A stretch of 64,000 bases of DNA from positions 1-64,000 of the forward strand of contig JAFAFU010000065.1 of NCBI GenBank assembly GCA_023423335.1, in the 5' to 3' direction. This DNA comes from Bacillota bacterium (GTDB taxonomy: Bacteria; Bacillota; Clostridia; Lachnospirales; Lachnospiraceae). Within the stretch, counting starts at the first letter, position 1. Each line of letters opens with the position of its first letter. The translations under genes and the position numbers were made by a program. Shown here in pieces: positions 1 to 9,761 of this stretch. The notes beneath the pieces were generated by a model, which saw only the letters and a program-made list of their open reading frames with translations, had not been told where the DNA came from and made no database searches.

Positions 1-136
1 CAGTATGCCGTCTTCGAAATTGATCAATTGCAGAAGCAGAATAAAAAGCCAACGGATACTCCAAAAATTCCATTAAATTTTTGTTTTTAATACCTTTCGA
101 ACCAGCCCGTCCGCATATAGTAAACAAGATATTCAT
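1..136 (-). CDS. legF: Acylneuraminate/legionaminate cytidylyltransferase, N-terminal part (partial)
   Basis: The 3' end lies outside the window; 45 N-terminal codons are visible. The start reads MNILFTICGRAGSKGIKNKN, the nucleotide-binding signature of CMP-nonulosonate synthetases (NeuA/LegF/PseF), which activate the sugar with CTP. The start ATG at 134-136 has a strong AGGAGG-type site that overlaps the stop codon of the upstream LegG-like gene, so the two are probably translationally coupled. The legionaminate reading comes from the neighbouring LegB, PtmE, LegI and LegG homologues; 45 residues cannot separate LegF from NeuA or PseF. Confidence 0.8.
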   Translation of the reverse strand, partial: MNILFTICGRAGSKGIKNKNLMEFLEYPLAFYSASAIDQFRRRHT

Positions 137-149
137 CTCATTGTCCTCC

Positions 150-1322
150 TCACTCTTTATCTGGTATGTAATCATAAAATTTCTTTTGAATATTGATTGG
201 TTCTTCCAGGAAAGACTTTATTACATCAGCAATTTTTGAGGCTGTATTACCATCTCCATAGGGATTAACCGTACATCCTGCTTTTTCTCTGAATTCATTG
301 CTCAAAGCTAAATCCATGGCTGCTTTGATCTCATTTACAACAGGCATGCAGTTAATAACACTGTCTGCCTGTATTCGTCCCTTTTGACGGTTTCCAATGT
401 TAATCGTAGGAATTCCAAAACTTGGAGCCTCTAAAAGACCGCTAGAGGAATTACCAAGTACCATGGAGCAATATTTTAATGCACTGAGATATCTTTGAGA
501 CCCTAATGAACTAAAGACTTTTGTATTCTCATGTTCCTTAACAAAGTCATCCATCATTTTATTAATGATCCGTCCATCCGTATCTGCATTTGCCTTTGTA
601 AATATGAATTGTAATTCTGGATAAAGCGTGCAGGCTTTGAGTAAATTTTCAAACTGCTCAGCGGAGGTATTATTCTCCAAGGTCACCGGATGAAAGGTAA
701 CCAATGCAAAGGGCTTGTCTAATACAAATTGCAAAGAATCCTCCAGCTCACTCTTAGTTAACAGCTCCTGACAGTATATATTCTCAATTCCGATTGCTCC
801 AACGCAAAAGACCCTGTCAGGCTGTTCACCCAACTGTATTACACGGCGACGATATTCCTCCGTACTGGTAAAATGCAGATAGCTCATTTTCGTAATCGCA
901 TGACGAATCGCATCATCCACAGCACCTTCGGTAATCTCACCGCCGTGCAGATGAGCAATTGGTATACGTTGATTCATCGCAGCCAGGGCCACTGACAGAG
1001 TCTCATATCGGTCGCCTAGGACGATTAGCATATCCGGCTTCAATCTGTTGAAGTAATCAGCAAAACTGATCATTGCCAGTCCCATTGACTTTGAGATAGA
1101 CGAGGGTGTATCAGCGCTTAATAAAATTTCAATTCTTTCATCAATATGGATTCCATGATTCTCTATGTCCCGATAGGTCAATCCAAATTCCGGGGAAAGA
1201 TGGGCGCCCGTCACAACAACGCGCACATCAAATTCCTCCATATTATTTAAATGATCAATAACAGGTTTCAACAATCCATATTCCGCTCGTGTTGCTGTGA
1301 GTACGCTGATTATTTTCTTCAT
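150..1322 (-). CDS. legG: Hydrolysing nucleotide-sugar 2-epimerase (LegG/NeuC family)
   Basis: This 390-residue protein has the GT-B-like fold family of UDP-GlcNAc 2-epimerases that release free ManNAc or 2,4-diacetamido-2,4,6-trideoxymannose. Visible signatures are TATRAEYGLL at the N-terminus, the GDRYETL segment near residue 100, HLHGGE near 125 and GNSSSGLLEAPSFGIP near 290. Length is normal. It overlaps the upstream synthase gene by four bases (ATGA). In this neighbourhood the substrate is more likely the 2,4-diamino-trideoxy sugar of the legionaminate route than UDP-GlcNAc, because LegB and PtmE homologues are present. A sialic-acid role (NeuC) is the main alternative. Confidence 0.85.
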   Translation of the reverse strand: MKKIISVLTATRAEYGLLKPVIDHLNNMEEFDVRVVVTGAHLSPEFGLTYRDIENHGIHIDERIEILLSADTPSSISKSMGLAMISFADYFNRLKPDMLIVLGDRYETLSVALAAMNQRIPIAHLHGGEITEGAVDDAIRHAITKMSYLHFTSTEEYRRRVIQLGEQPDRVFCVGAIGIENIYCQELLTKSELEDSLQFVLDKPFALVTFHPVTLENNTSAEQFENLLKACTLYPELQFIFTKANADTDGRIINKMMDDFVKEHENTKVFSSLGSQRYLSALKYCSMVLGNSSSGLLEAPSFGIPTINIGNRQKGRIQADSVINCMPVVNEIKAAMDLALSNEFREKAGCTVNPYGDGNTASKIADVIKSFLEEPINIQKKFYDYIPDKE

Positions 1323-2317
1323 AATTCAATCAACTCATCTTCTTCAAAATTTCTTGGCGCTTTAAGGCCAATTACAGCAAACCATCTCATTGGACTGATA
1401 CCATTACCCGGACGCTTAACTGTAAGATTATCTTCCGTAAATATCTCACCTTGTGTAATATTTCTTTTTGCGATAATGCTCTTTCTGGCAATGATCATAT
1501 TTTTCCTTTCCGAGTCTGTAGGACACTTCACACCATTTCCCATCGCAAGCTCCACATTTCGTAGCGCAATAACCATGTCCTTAAGTTCTCCCGGTTCCAA
1601 GCTGGCCTTATGATCAGGGCCCTCCATATTTTTATCCAGAGTAAAATGCTTCTCTATCACAGCTGCTCCCATACCAACTGCAGCAATTGGAATATCTATT
1701 ATAGTTGTGTGATCCGAATAACCCACCCGAACTCCGAACTCATTCCTGATAGTTAACATGGCACTTAAGTTTACTTCATTCAGCGGTACCGGATATTCTG
1801 TAGTGCAGTGAAGTAACGTGATATCATTTGAACCATTCTCCCTCAATACTGTAACTGCAGCCCGGATATCCTCCATAGTACTCATACCTGTCGATAAAAT
1901 GACCGGTTTCCCGGTCCTGGCGATTTTAATTAAATACGGAAGGTTTGTAATTTCACCGGAGGGGATCTTCCAGCGCTTCATATTCAGACTCTCCAGAAAT
2001 TCAATGCTGTCCCCGTCAAATGCTGTAGACAAAAACTCGATACCCTTCTCATCACAATACCCCTTTAATTCGATAAACTCATCATAAGACAGTTCCAGCT
2101 TTTTAAGCATGTCGAGCTGGCTTTCATTGGCACCCGTCTGTCTTTTTTGATATTCTGCCTTAGCTGCAAACTTCGAGGATAAATTCTGTGATTTAAAGGT
2201 CTGAAATTTAATGATATCAGCCCCTGCTTCAACCGCTTTATCCACCAGCTTCTTAGCTAATACAAACGAACCATTATGATTTACTCCTGCTTCTGCGATA
2301 ATCAATAATTTATTCAT
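1319..2317 (-). CDS. legI: Nonulosonic acid synthase (LegI/NeuB family)
   Basis: This 332-residue enzyme condenses phosphoenolpyruvate with a six-carbon amino sugar to give a nine-carbon acid. The N-terminal TIM-barrel NeuB domain (about 1-245) shows AEAGVNHNG, DIIKFQTFK, PSGEI and the EKHFTLD metal-site segment. A C-terminal SAF/antifreeze-like domain (about 270-330) carries ARKSIIA and VKRPGNGI. It overlaps the downstream 2-epimerase by four bases and the upstream formyltransferase by eight, so it is part of one translational unit. LegI is preferred over NeuB or PseI from context; the sequence alone does not settle the stereochemistry. Confidence 0.87.
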   Translation of the reverse strand: MNKLLIIAEAGVNHNGSFVLAKKLVDKAVEAGADIIKFQTFKSQNLSSKFAAKAEYQKRQTGANESQLDMLKKLELSYDEFIELKGYCDEKGIEFLSTAFDGDSIEFLESLNMKRWKIPSGEITNLPYLIKIARTGKPVILSTGMSTMEDIRAAVTVLRENGSNDITLLHCTTEYPVPLNEVNLSAMLTIRNEFGVRVGYSDHTTIIDIPIAAVGMGAAVIEKHFTLDKNMEGPDHKASLEPGELKDMVIALRNVELAMGNGVKCPTDSERKNMIIARKSIIAKRNITQGEIFTEDNLTVKRPGNGISPMRWFAVIGLKAPRNFEEDELIEL

Positions 2318-3209
2318 AGAGCCTGTCTCCTATTTTGATTTTACCATCATATTCATACTCAATGATTTCTATTGTAGTATCTTTGGTCTTTATAATAAGG
2401 CTGTCCTCTGTCTTACCTACAACCTGACCGGGAGTTCCTCGATATGCCGGGGCATTCTCTATCATCCTGGAGCGATTTATCTTCATTTCCTTACCATTTA
2501 AGAAGCATCTCGCTAAAGGACCCGGTCTGCATATGGCCCTTATGAAATTAAATATTTCCCTGCTCGTTTGATTCCAATCTAACCTTTCATCACCAATGGT
2601 TCTGATACCGCAGTAAAATCCTACCGGATGAATATCTGATTGGACAATGCGCTGATATGAATTACTTTGAACCAGCTTTATTGCATCATACAGGATATTT
2701 GCACATTCCCTGTTTGCTGTGTTCAATAAAGTGCTGTAATCATCCTGATCCGTTATTTTATAAGTCCTCTGAAGGATAATATCACCGGTATCTATCCCTT
2801 CATCCACAAAATGTACGGTTATGCCAAACTCCTTCTCATCGTTGATCAATGCCCAATTCAGGATGTTTCTGCCTTTGTAAAAGGGAAGCTTTCCTGCATG
2901 GCAGTTTATCGTTTTGTATTTCGGTATATTAATAATACTTTTCTTAAAAATTTGATTAAAAGACATTGAAACAAATAAATCGCATTGATATTGACTTATC
3001 ATGTCCACAAATTCAACCGAATTAATATTCTCATGCTTTAAATAATCGATATGATATTGTTCTGCAAATTCCTTTAACACCATATCCGCAGTATCATATC
3101 GAACACATATGAACTTAATATCTATGCTCTCATCCTTGATAAGTAATAAAAATGCTTCATGGGACCATTTTCCATCTGCAAAATAGCCCAGCTTAAATTT
3201 ATCCTTCAT
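2310..3209 (-). CDS. Sugar N-formyltransferase (10-formyl-THF dependent), Fmt-like fold
   Basis: This 299-residue protein has a formyltransferase domain (about 1-190) followed by an Fmt C-terminal-like domain. The catalytic triad is visible as Asn102 and His104 in INCHAG and Asp140 in the segment GIDTGDII. The 38-residue Asn-to-Asp spacing equals that of methionyl-tRNA formyltransferase. Such enzymes transfer a formyl group to the amine of a nucleotide-linked amino sugar. It sits between the PtmE-like guanylyltransferase and the nonulosonate synthase, where an N-acetyltransferase (LegH) would be expected. I infer that the final sugar carries an N-formyl group; the step and position modified are not visible. 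Confidence 0.8.
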   Translation of the reverse strand: MKDKFKLGYFADGKWSHEAFLLLIKDESIDIKFICVRYDTADMVLKEFAEQYHIDYLKHENINSVEFVDMISQYQCDLFVSMSFNQIFKKSIINIPKYKTINCHAGKLPFYKGRNILNWALINDEKEFGITVHFVDEGIDTGDIILQRTYKITDQDDYSTLLNTANRECANILYDAIKLVQSNSYQRIVQSDIHPVGFYCGIRTIGDERLDWNQTSREIFNFIRAICRPGPLARCFLNGKEMKINRSRMIENAPAYRGTPGQVVGKTEDSLIIKTKDTTIEIIEYEYDGKIKIGDRLYE

Positions 3210-3235
3210 GATTTATGCAACTCCAATCTAAAACA

Positions 3236-4285
3236 CTATCCATCTATTTCATCTAATCTTTTTATCATTTCTTCCATTTCGTCAAGCTGCCCCATATCCA
3301 TCCATGCATATTCGCTTATAGGGTACACACCAATCTGCTCGCCGGCTTGCTTATATGTTTCAATAATATCCGGAAATCCAATAGCTTTATTCTCTTCCAA
3401 TTCAGCTATAACTTTCGGTTCCACAATATACATACCTGTATTGGTGAAGAAGGATATCTCGGGCTTTTCTTTCATGCTTTCAATCTCACCTTTTTCATTT
3501 ATCTCTATAACACCATAGGGTATCTTAATGTTTTTAAGAGAGCAGACCATAGTGATCAGGTTTTTCTCATGCTTATGGAAATTATATATCTTTTCGTAGT
3601 CTTCATCTATAATGATATCACAATTCGAAAGTATAAACGTAGAGTCAATCATTCCTTTCAGAAGACTCAAGCCGCCGCCTGTCCCAAGCGGTATCTCTTC
3701 ATCAATATAAGTCACTTTATAGTCCCTTACAATTTCATTGAAATATGCCTTTATCATATTTTTCTTATGATTCACGATTAAGTAAAAGTTATTGCAGCCT
3801 GATGCATGAAATTTATTAATAATATGCTCTGCAATAGGAATTTCACCAATTGGAATCAATGGCTTCGGAAGTATTTTTGTATAGGGATACAGCCTGGTTC
3901 CCAAGCCCCCAGCCATTATGACAATAGGAGCCTTCAACTCCTTCTTATTCGTTATTTCTGCGTTATTCAAAAAAGTAATGGATAGTATCTGCATATCATC
4001 ATTTACAATCGGAATAGCCTCAATTGAATACTTTTTCATATATTCTTTTGCTTTTATCTTATTATTCTCATGCAAATAATGAGGAGTGTAACATGCAATA
4101 TCTTTAACACAGGCATCGATGTTTCCTTTTTTTAATATCCATCTTCTTATATCTCCGTCAGTTATCGCAGCTGCTAGTTTTCCTTCCTTTGCAACAAATA
4201 AGACTTTCTTTGCAACTTTATCAAGTAATTTCATTGCTTCTATCAAAGCGCTTTCTTCATCAACTAAGAAATCCTCAACGTTCAT
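3236..4285 (-). CDS. ptmE: CBS-domain sugar-1-phosphate nucleotidyltransferase (PtmE-like)
   Basis: This 349-residue protein has two N-terminal CBS domains (about 1-55 and 60-112) and a nucleotidyltransferase domain (about 120-345). The latter shows MAGGLGTRLYPYTKILPKPL and a late WMDMGQ motif. In Campylobacter jejuni PtmE has this architecture and makes GDP-glucosamine for the GDP-linked legionaminate route. The gene has a clear AAAGGTGG site, preceded by a 146-base gap after legB with no convincing promoter. The CBS pair could sense a nucleotide. Substrate is assigned from context and architecture only. Confidence 0.8.
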   Translation of the reverse strand: MNVEDFLVDEESALIEAMKLLDKVAKKVLFVAKEGKLAAAITDGDIRRWILKKGNIDACVKDIACYTPHYLHENNKIKAKEYMKKYSIEAIPIVNDDMQILSITFLNNAEITNKKELKAPIVIMAGGLGTRLYPYTKILPKPLIPIGEIPIAEHIINKFHASGCNNFYLIVNHKKNMIKAYFNEIVRDYKVTYIDEEIPLGTGGGLSLLKGMIDSTFILSNCDIIIDEDYEKIYNFHKHEKNLITMVCSLKNIKIPYGVIEINEKGEIESMKEKPEISFFTNTGMYIVEPKVIAELEENKAIGFPDIIETYKQAGEQIGVYPISEYAWMDMGQLDEMEEMIKRLDEIDG

Positions 4286-4431
4286 ATATTTACCACCTTT
4301 ATTGTAGAATCAGATAACTGCGCTTGTGCTTTTCCTTAATAAAAATGTAAGCCACCTACATAATAACATTCAATTCGGCAAAATACCAGCAATTTAACCA
4401 CTTTAGGTTTTATTTCCTTTAGTTTAATGAT

Positions 4432-5412
4432 CTAAATATTATAGATATCCGTTTTGTACTTATCTAAATTACTTTTAAAAAAATCTATCGTTTCTGCCAG
4501 CCCCTGTTCAAAGGTAAACTGTGGATTCCAATCAGTTAATTTCTTTATTTTTTCATTCGATCCCAATAATCTGTCAACTTCACTTTTCTCAGGCCTTATT
4601 CTCTGTTCATCACAAGATATTTTGGCTTTGGGGTTAATCTGCTTGATTAGTTCTTCTGCAAGCTGTCCTATGGATATCTCACGCTGTGTTGCTATATTTA
4701 TCTCTTCACCAACAGTCTGACCTGATTTAGCTATCTTAATAAATCCTTTTACCGTATCCTTAACATAGTTAAAATCTCTGGTTGGGGTTAATGAACCAAG
4801 CTTAATCTCTTCTTTTCCTGAAAGCAACTGGGTTATAATTGTCGGTATTACAGCTCTCGCCGATTGCCGCGGACCATAAGTATTAAAAGGTCTCACGATT
4901 GTTATTGGCATATTAAAGCTTCGATAAAATGATTCTGCCAGTCTGTCCGCTCCGATTTTAGTTGCCGAATATGGAGACTGGCCCTGAAATGGATGTTTCT
5001 CATCAATTGGAACATATTGGGCAGTACCGTACACTTCCGATGTGGATGTGACAAGTACACGAGATGTTTCTAAAGCTCTTGCAGCTTGTAGTACATTCAA
5101 AGTCCCTTTTATATTCGTATCAACATAGGAATCCGGTGAATGGTAACTAAAAGGTATCGCGATTAGCGCTGCCAAGTGATACACTTCATCCATACCTTTC
5201 ATTGCTTCTCTTACTCCGTTAGCATCTCTGATATCACCGGCAAATACTTCTATGTTTTTTAAAAGATCTTTTGAAAGCGTATCCAGCCATCCCCATGTGT
5301 TAAAGGAGTTATAAAATACAAAAGCTTTAACTTTATTGCCTTCCTTAATTAATTGCTCGACCAAATGGCTTCCTATAAAACCATCGGAACCCGTAACAAG
5401 TATTTTTTTCAT
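4432..5412 (-). CDS. legB: NAD-dependent nucleotide-sugar 4,6-dehydratase (LegB-like)
   Basis: This 326-residue extended short-chain dehydrogenase starts with the Rossmann motif TGSDGFIGSHL (residues 7-17). It has the STSEVYGT region and YSATKIGADRL as the YxxxK pair. FNTYGPRQSARAVIPT is typical of the LegB group, which converts a GDP- or UDP-linked GlcNAc-type sugar to its 4-keto-6-deoxy form. An AGGAGG site precedes the ATG. The aminotransferase (LegC) and acetyltransferase (LegH) that normally follow are not adjacent; they may lie left of the window or be replaced by genes elsewhere in the locus. Confidence 0.83.
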   Translation of the reverse strand: MKKILVTGSDGFIGSHLVEQLIKEGNKVKAFVFYNSFNTWGWLDTLSKDLLKNIEVFAGDIRDANGVREAMKGMDEVYHLAALIAIPFSYHSPDSYVDTNIKGTLNVLQAARALETSRVLVTSTSEVYGTAQYVPIDEKHPFQGQSPYSATKIGADRLAESFYRSFNMPITIVRPFNTYGPRQSARAVIPTIITQLLSGKEEIKLGSLTPTRDFNYVKDTVKGFIKIAKSGQTVGEEINIATQREISIGQLAEELIKQINPKAKISCDEQRIRPEKSEVDRLLGSNEKIKKLTDWNPQFTFEQGLAETIDFFKSNLDKYKTDIYNI

Positions 5413-5435
5413 ATTGCCTCCTAAACAGTACGCCT

Positions 5436-6785
5436 TTATTTACTTAATGTGTTTTTAATTGCCAATACTATGTTATCCACTTCTTCTTTGGAAGCATAGT
5501 TTCTTTTAGCCAAATCATCCATATAAGATTTATATATCCTTACATTACTATCTCTTCTTCTGTTTAACACCGATATGTTTATTTTTGTATTATAACTTAG
5601 AAAGTTTATTATCTTATTAATGAAACTTCTGCTTAAGGCTTTTCTGAATTTAGTATAAAGTGAGACTTTCCCTTTGTTATACTTCTCAGGAAGAATAAAA
5701 TAATCATGATTGTAAATGTCTATTAACCTGTCACATATTTTTATATAAGCCGGCTCATCGGGATCTATATAGTAATATTGTGACAACGCATCATTATGAA
5801 TCGGAAATTCTGGTTCTTTTTTTGACAAAGAACTTTCAAATGATACAAAATCAGTAATAAATTCGGCATCTTTACATATTGATAATTCCATCTCTTCTGG
5901 TATTGGTAAAGGCCTTAAAATATAGCAGCCTTTTCCGCTGGCATATATTTCAGCGAGAGCTGTACTATACCAGGTATATAGAACATCACATACTAAAATC
6001 CATTGCTTTATCGATAAATCGCTAATTACATGAAAGTTACTATATTGGTCTACTAATTCGAAAAGCTTTTTACTATTTGCTTCTGCCGGATGCGGTCTAT
6101 AAATAAATACGACATCACTATTCTTAGATAAGACCGATGCCATCCACTTTAGTACTTCTTCCTGTGAGGCAATAGATAAATTAATGAATTCATCTAAACT
6201 ATATCCCAAGTCGGGAGTATTATTAACGATAACTTTAGGAAGTTCTACATAAGAAAATGATGATATAAATAAGCATACCTTCTTATTCAGCGGCAAACTA
6301 TATTCTTGAAATATATCTTCTTTCGTCCTGAAATAATTTACTAATTTATTTCTGAAATAATCCAGAGTTATGTGTCCTGTCAGCAATAATCTCCTTTCAT
6401 CAACTCCACATTTTGTAAGCAGTCTGTTTTTCGTTATCTCACCCCAGCATATATGTGCTGCATCCAATGCTTTTCCACTTAATAAAAATCGGGACTTTGC
6501 CGATTCTTCATTTCCTATTGTGCCGATTTGCTCCCATTGCATATTAACTAATTTATTAATATTCTTTATATATCCTGAGATAAATTCATAGGTATCATTA
6601 TTATATAAAGCGAACGTGATAACAACCTCAGCTTTATATCTGGGTATTTTTCTATTAATGTAATACCATGTATTAATGAATTTAACGGTATAACCGCGTC
6701 TCTCCAGTTCATATTTAAGTAAACATATATTTTCAAGTTCTCTGGCTTTTACCTCATAAATAAACAAAAAATCAAGTTTTTTCAC
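5436..6785 (-). CDS. Putative surface-carbohydrate glycosyltransferase, GT-B-like
   Basis: This 449-residue protein has no signal peptide. It looks like the GT-B-fold surface carbohydrate biosynthesis proteins often found beside nonulosonate genes: an N-terminal half with YELERRGYTV, a middle LLTGHITLDYF segment, and a C-terminal FIYRPHPAEAN followed by a donor-site-like ST-ALAEIYASG stretch. The RPHP motif also occurs in CDP-glycerol glycerophosphotransferase-like and retaining-KDO-type transferases. The gene lies between wzx and legB with short gaps. A role in transferring the nonulosonic acid or a polyol phosphate is plausible, but donor and acceptor are unknown. Confidence 0.55.
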   Translation of the reverse strand: MKKLDFLFIYEVKARELENICLLKYELERRGYTVKFINTWYYINRKIPRYKAEVVITFALYNNDTYEFISGYIKNINKLVNMQWEQIGTIGNEESAKSRFLLSGKALDAAHICWGEITKNRLLTKCGVDERRLLLTGHITLDYFRNKLVNYFRTKEDIFQEYSLPLNKKVCLFISSFSYVELPKVIVNNTPDLGYSLDEFINLSIASQEEVLKWMASVLSKNSDVVFIYRPHPAEANSKKLFELVDQYSNFHVISDLSIKQWILVCDVLYTWYSTALAEIYASGKGCYILRPLPIPEEMELSICKDAEFITDFVSFESSLSKKEPEFPIHNDALSQYYYIDPDEPAYIKICDRLIDIYNHDYFILPEKYNKGKVSLYTKFRKALSRSFINKIINFLSYNTKINISVLNRRRDSNVRIYKSYMDDLAKRNYASKEEVDNIVLAIKNTLSK

Positions 6786-6818
6786 TGTGCTACAACCTTC
6801 CGGATTAAGATAATTATA

Positions 6819-8285
6819 TTACGATAATTTTGTCATTTTACCAATAAAACCGGCGACCAAATTCCAAATTACATTCAACTCATTTATTCTAAGTATTTTG
6901 CTTAGCAATATATAACTTATCACTCCTGTTAAAACCTGTAGTGCCAGATTTATGAATAAACTGAAGGATATAAGCTGTCCGACCCAATAAACTGCCGCCC
7001 CCATGATAACTGCTGCTATTATCGTTTTTCCTATGTCTTTCAACTGTCTCAACGTAGACAGCTTCAATAACTTAGAGGAATAAAAGGAATTAATCAGATA
7101 GGTAATCCACGAATTCAATACGCCTATCCAGAGCAATCCTATCATCCCCTGTTTTAATATAATAATGATTGATATCAACATAATATTAATAATTTTTTTT
7201 ATGATTGATACCCTTAAAAACAAATCTGAGCGTCCTTTTACCTGTAAAATGTTAAGATTTATCGCTTGCAGCGGAAAAATCATTCCTGGCAAACATAATA
7301 ACTGAAAATAAGGAACTACCTGAACCCACTTTTCCCCAAACAGCAGTAAAATTAAAGGCTCGGCTATTACTATTAAACCGATCATTATAGGAACATTAAT
7401 AAACATTAAAGTCTTAATAATTTTCCTGAAGCCACTTTTCAATTTACTCTCATCTTCCTGAAGATTACTTAATACCGGGTAGCTTACTTTACCTACGGCT
7501 CCATTCAATGACTGCTGAACCACATTCGTTAATTTACTTGCATTAGTGTAATAGCCCAGGACATCTTTTGTAAAAAGCTTTGCAATTATCAAATTGTTTA
7601 TATTTACATATATCGTATCAATCATACTTGATAATAGAAGTTTCCATCCAAAGGTGTAAAATCGCTTAAACGATTTTATACTGAATATAAATGAAGGATA
7701 CCAACGATTAATTATGCTGTACATAATAGCTTGAAAAACTTGTCTGATTATGATATGTAATACTAAACTCCATACTCCGAAGCCTTGGGACGCCAGTATA
7801 ATTGCAATAATACCGGCAATAATTGCTGAACCGATATCTACTAAGGTCTGGCTTTTGAAATCAACCTTTTTCGTAAGCATCGTTCTCTGAATTAGTCCAA
7901 AAACATTAATAATTATAATAATGGATACTACTCTTATCAATAATATCAGATCTTGTTCTTCATAAAAAATACTGATCCATTTTGCTGAGAAAAATAATAT
8001 AATATACACGATTACCGCCACAAATAAATTAAAAAAGAAAGCGGTAGAATAATCTTCCTTACTTGTATACGGATCACGGATAAGTGCATTCGTAAAGCCG
8101 CTGTCTACGATTGTTTCCGCAACCGAAACAAGCACAGTAATAATACCAATTACTCCAAAATCTTCCGGCAATAGTAATCTGGCTAAAACTATCTGTATAA
8201 GAAGTGATACACCTTGTCCAGCCAATAACCCTAAAAAGGACCAGAACAAGCCGCCCACTGTTTTACTTTCTAAGGATTTCTCCAT
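6819..8285 (-). CDS. wzx: Wzx-type polysaccharide repeat-unit flippase
   Basis: This is a 488-residue polytopic membrane protein of the MOP/PST exporter superfamily (lipopolysaccharide O-unit flippase group). It has a dozen or more hydrophobic segments. Recognisable features are the N-terminal GGLFWSFLG and ARLLLPEDFG signatures and the central NLIIAKLFTKDVLGYYTNA. I chose the ATG at 8285 (MEKSLES) because an AAGGAG site lies eight bases upstream; a start six codons earlier falls on that site. It would move undecaprenyl-linked repeat units across the membrane, in partnership with the Wzy-like polymerase at 13481-15007. Confidence 0.85.
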   Translation of the reverse strand: MEKSLESKTVGGLFWSFLGLLAGQGVSLLIQIVLARLLLPEDFGVIGIITVLVSVAETIVDSGFTNALIRDPYTSKEDYSTAFFFNLFVAVIVYIILFFSAKWISIFYEEQDLILLIRVVSIIIIINVFGLIQRTMLTKKVDFKSQTLVDIGSAIIAGIIAIILASQGFGVWSLVLHIIIRQVFQAIMYSIINRWYPSFIFSIKSFKRFYTFGWKLLLSSMIDTIYVNINNLIIAKLFTKDVLGYYTNASKLTNVVQQSLNGAVGKVSYPVLSNLQEDESKLKSGFRKIIKTLMFINVPIMIGLIVIAEPLILLLFGEKWVQVVPYFQLLCLPGMIFPLQAINLNILQVKGRSDLFLRVSIIKKIINIMLISIIIILKQGMIGLLWIGVLNSWITYLINSFYSSKLLKLSTLRQLKDIGKTIIAAVIMGAAVYWVGQLISFSLFINLALQVLTGVISYILLSKILRINELNVIWNLVAGFIGKMTKLS

Positions 8286-8355
8286 AATATATTCTCCTTG
8301 CATCTGCTGTTTCCTTCATTATGAAGAATATCATTTATTAATATCACTCATTTTA

Positions 8356-9666
8356 CTATTCATCACATTTACTTTTTTCTTTGATTAAAGCCTCTACTAT
8401 ATCCACAAATTTATCTGAAACAAACTCACTGCTTAAATCATTCAATGCAGCACATACTTCATCATAAGAAAAACACAGCCCCTTTTTCTCTTTACAAAAT
8501 CTCTCAACCTGTAATGACTGCTCCTTTATATTATCTTCCCATTCATTAATAATTAATGCGCATGGATATCGCTCAATATATAATAATGCCGGGTCCTCAG
8601 AAAATTTTGAAAAATGTATGATCGGTTTTCCAGTACTCATATACTCAAAAATTTTTCCCGGAACTTGAAACTCAACTGTATTACCAATATTAATCAATAT
8701 ATCTGCGTTCATTAAAGCATTTAATGCGGTATTTCTTCCTTGAAACGGAAGTATAGTGAATTTATCTTCGTCATCTGTTATATCCCCCAATAATTGCTCG
8801 CTGTTAAAATTGGTGAAAAGGCTTATATGGATATCTTTACTGATAAAAGAAAACAATTTTATAGCATAACTGGGATTTCTTATATCAGAATATAACCTGC
8901 CGATAAATAAACAGTTAATGCTGTCGGGATTAAATACAACATCATTATCATTATCGTTAGTGTAATATATTGGACTCATATTAGCATAGGGCATGGATAC
9001 GAATTTATCAACTAAGCTAACAAATGGTGTCTTACGATAAAATCTGTATAATTCCGGGGATAAAAAAATCTTGTCGCATTCTTCAAATATAGAATACTCA
9101 TCATAAAAAAGTTTTTTTCGTTTTCTTTTACCCTCTCTTAGCTCTTTATTATAACTGAATGGATCATATTCATATATAGCCCAGGGAATTGGTTTATTTA
9201 ATTTATGAGAAAATTGTTTGGCTATATAATGTGATCTAAAGGGTAAAGAAAAAGAAATTACAGCATCATATTCATGTTTGCAATATAATTCAACGCATTT
9301 ACCCGCTGCAGAATTCAAATCCCAACCCGCTGTTCCTTTTTCTTTGTCAAACATACAATATCTTATATAATAACAAGCTTTTAAAAAAAAAGATACTACC
9401 CGAGTTATAGATTTCAATGCTTTTGAGGAATTAATCTTAGCCAGGTCAGCCAGATGTGATGTATTCATTACGCGATAATTATCCGTTCTATATACATTAA
9501 TAGGATTAATATACTCATATTCTGGAATATCAATGCGTTTTCTGTCTGTAACTATATCTAGTTTATATCCTCTGCTTATCAGCCTCTGAATTAACGGTTC
9601 AGCACAAATTGCAACTGACGATGGGTTGGGTGAATAATTACCTAAAATAACCAGTACTCTTTTCAT
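8356..9666 (-). CDS. Glycosyltransferase, GT-B fold (GT4-like)
   Basis: This 436-residue cytosolic protein has an N-terminal Rossmann-like half (VLVILGNYSPNPSS, then CAEPLIQRL). Its C-terminal donor-binding half carries FIGRLYSDIRNP and PGKIFEYMSTGKPIIHF, the latter resembling the EX7E region of GT4 transferases. It presumably adds one sugar to the lipid-linked repeat unit. It follows a second GT gene by 95 bases and precedes wzx by 70 bases. Donor and linkage cannot be read from the sequence. Confidence 0.72.
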   Translation of the reverse strand: MKRVLVILGNYSPNPSSVAICAEPLIQRLISRGYKLDIVTDRKRIDIPEYEYINPINVYRTDNYRVMNTSHLADLAKINSSKALKSITRVVSFFLKACYYIRYCMFDKEKGTAGWDLNSAAGKCVELYCKHEYDAVISFSLPFRSHYIAKQFSHKLNKPIPWAIYEYDPFSYNKELREGKRKRKKLFYDEYSIFEECDKIFLSPELYRFYRKTPFVSLVDKFVSMPYANMSPIYYTNDNDNDVVFNPDSINCLFIGRLYSDIRNPSYAIKLFSFISKDIHISLFTNFNSEQLLGDITDDEDKFTILPFQGRNTALNALMNADILINIGNTVEFQVPGKIFEYMSTGKPIIHFSKFSEDPALLYIERYPCALIINEWEDNIKEQSLQVERFCKEKKGLCFSYDEVCAALNDLSSEFVSDKFVDIVEALIKEKSKCDE

Positions 9667-9761
9667 CGTTTATACCTCATGATAATTCCTTCCTCATTGA
9701 TTCAAACGTGACTATTCATACATATACCTAATGATATAAAATAAGTTGATCTCCTCAATTA

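Noticed and set aside
150..2317. Sialic acid (NeuC/NeuB) synthesis
   Set aside because: LegB- and PtmE-like genes next door point to a legionaminate-type acid; NeuAc cannot be fully excluded from motifs alone.
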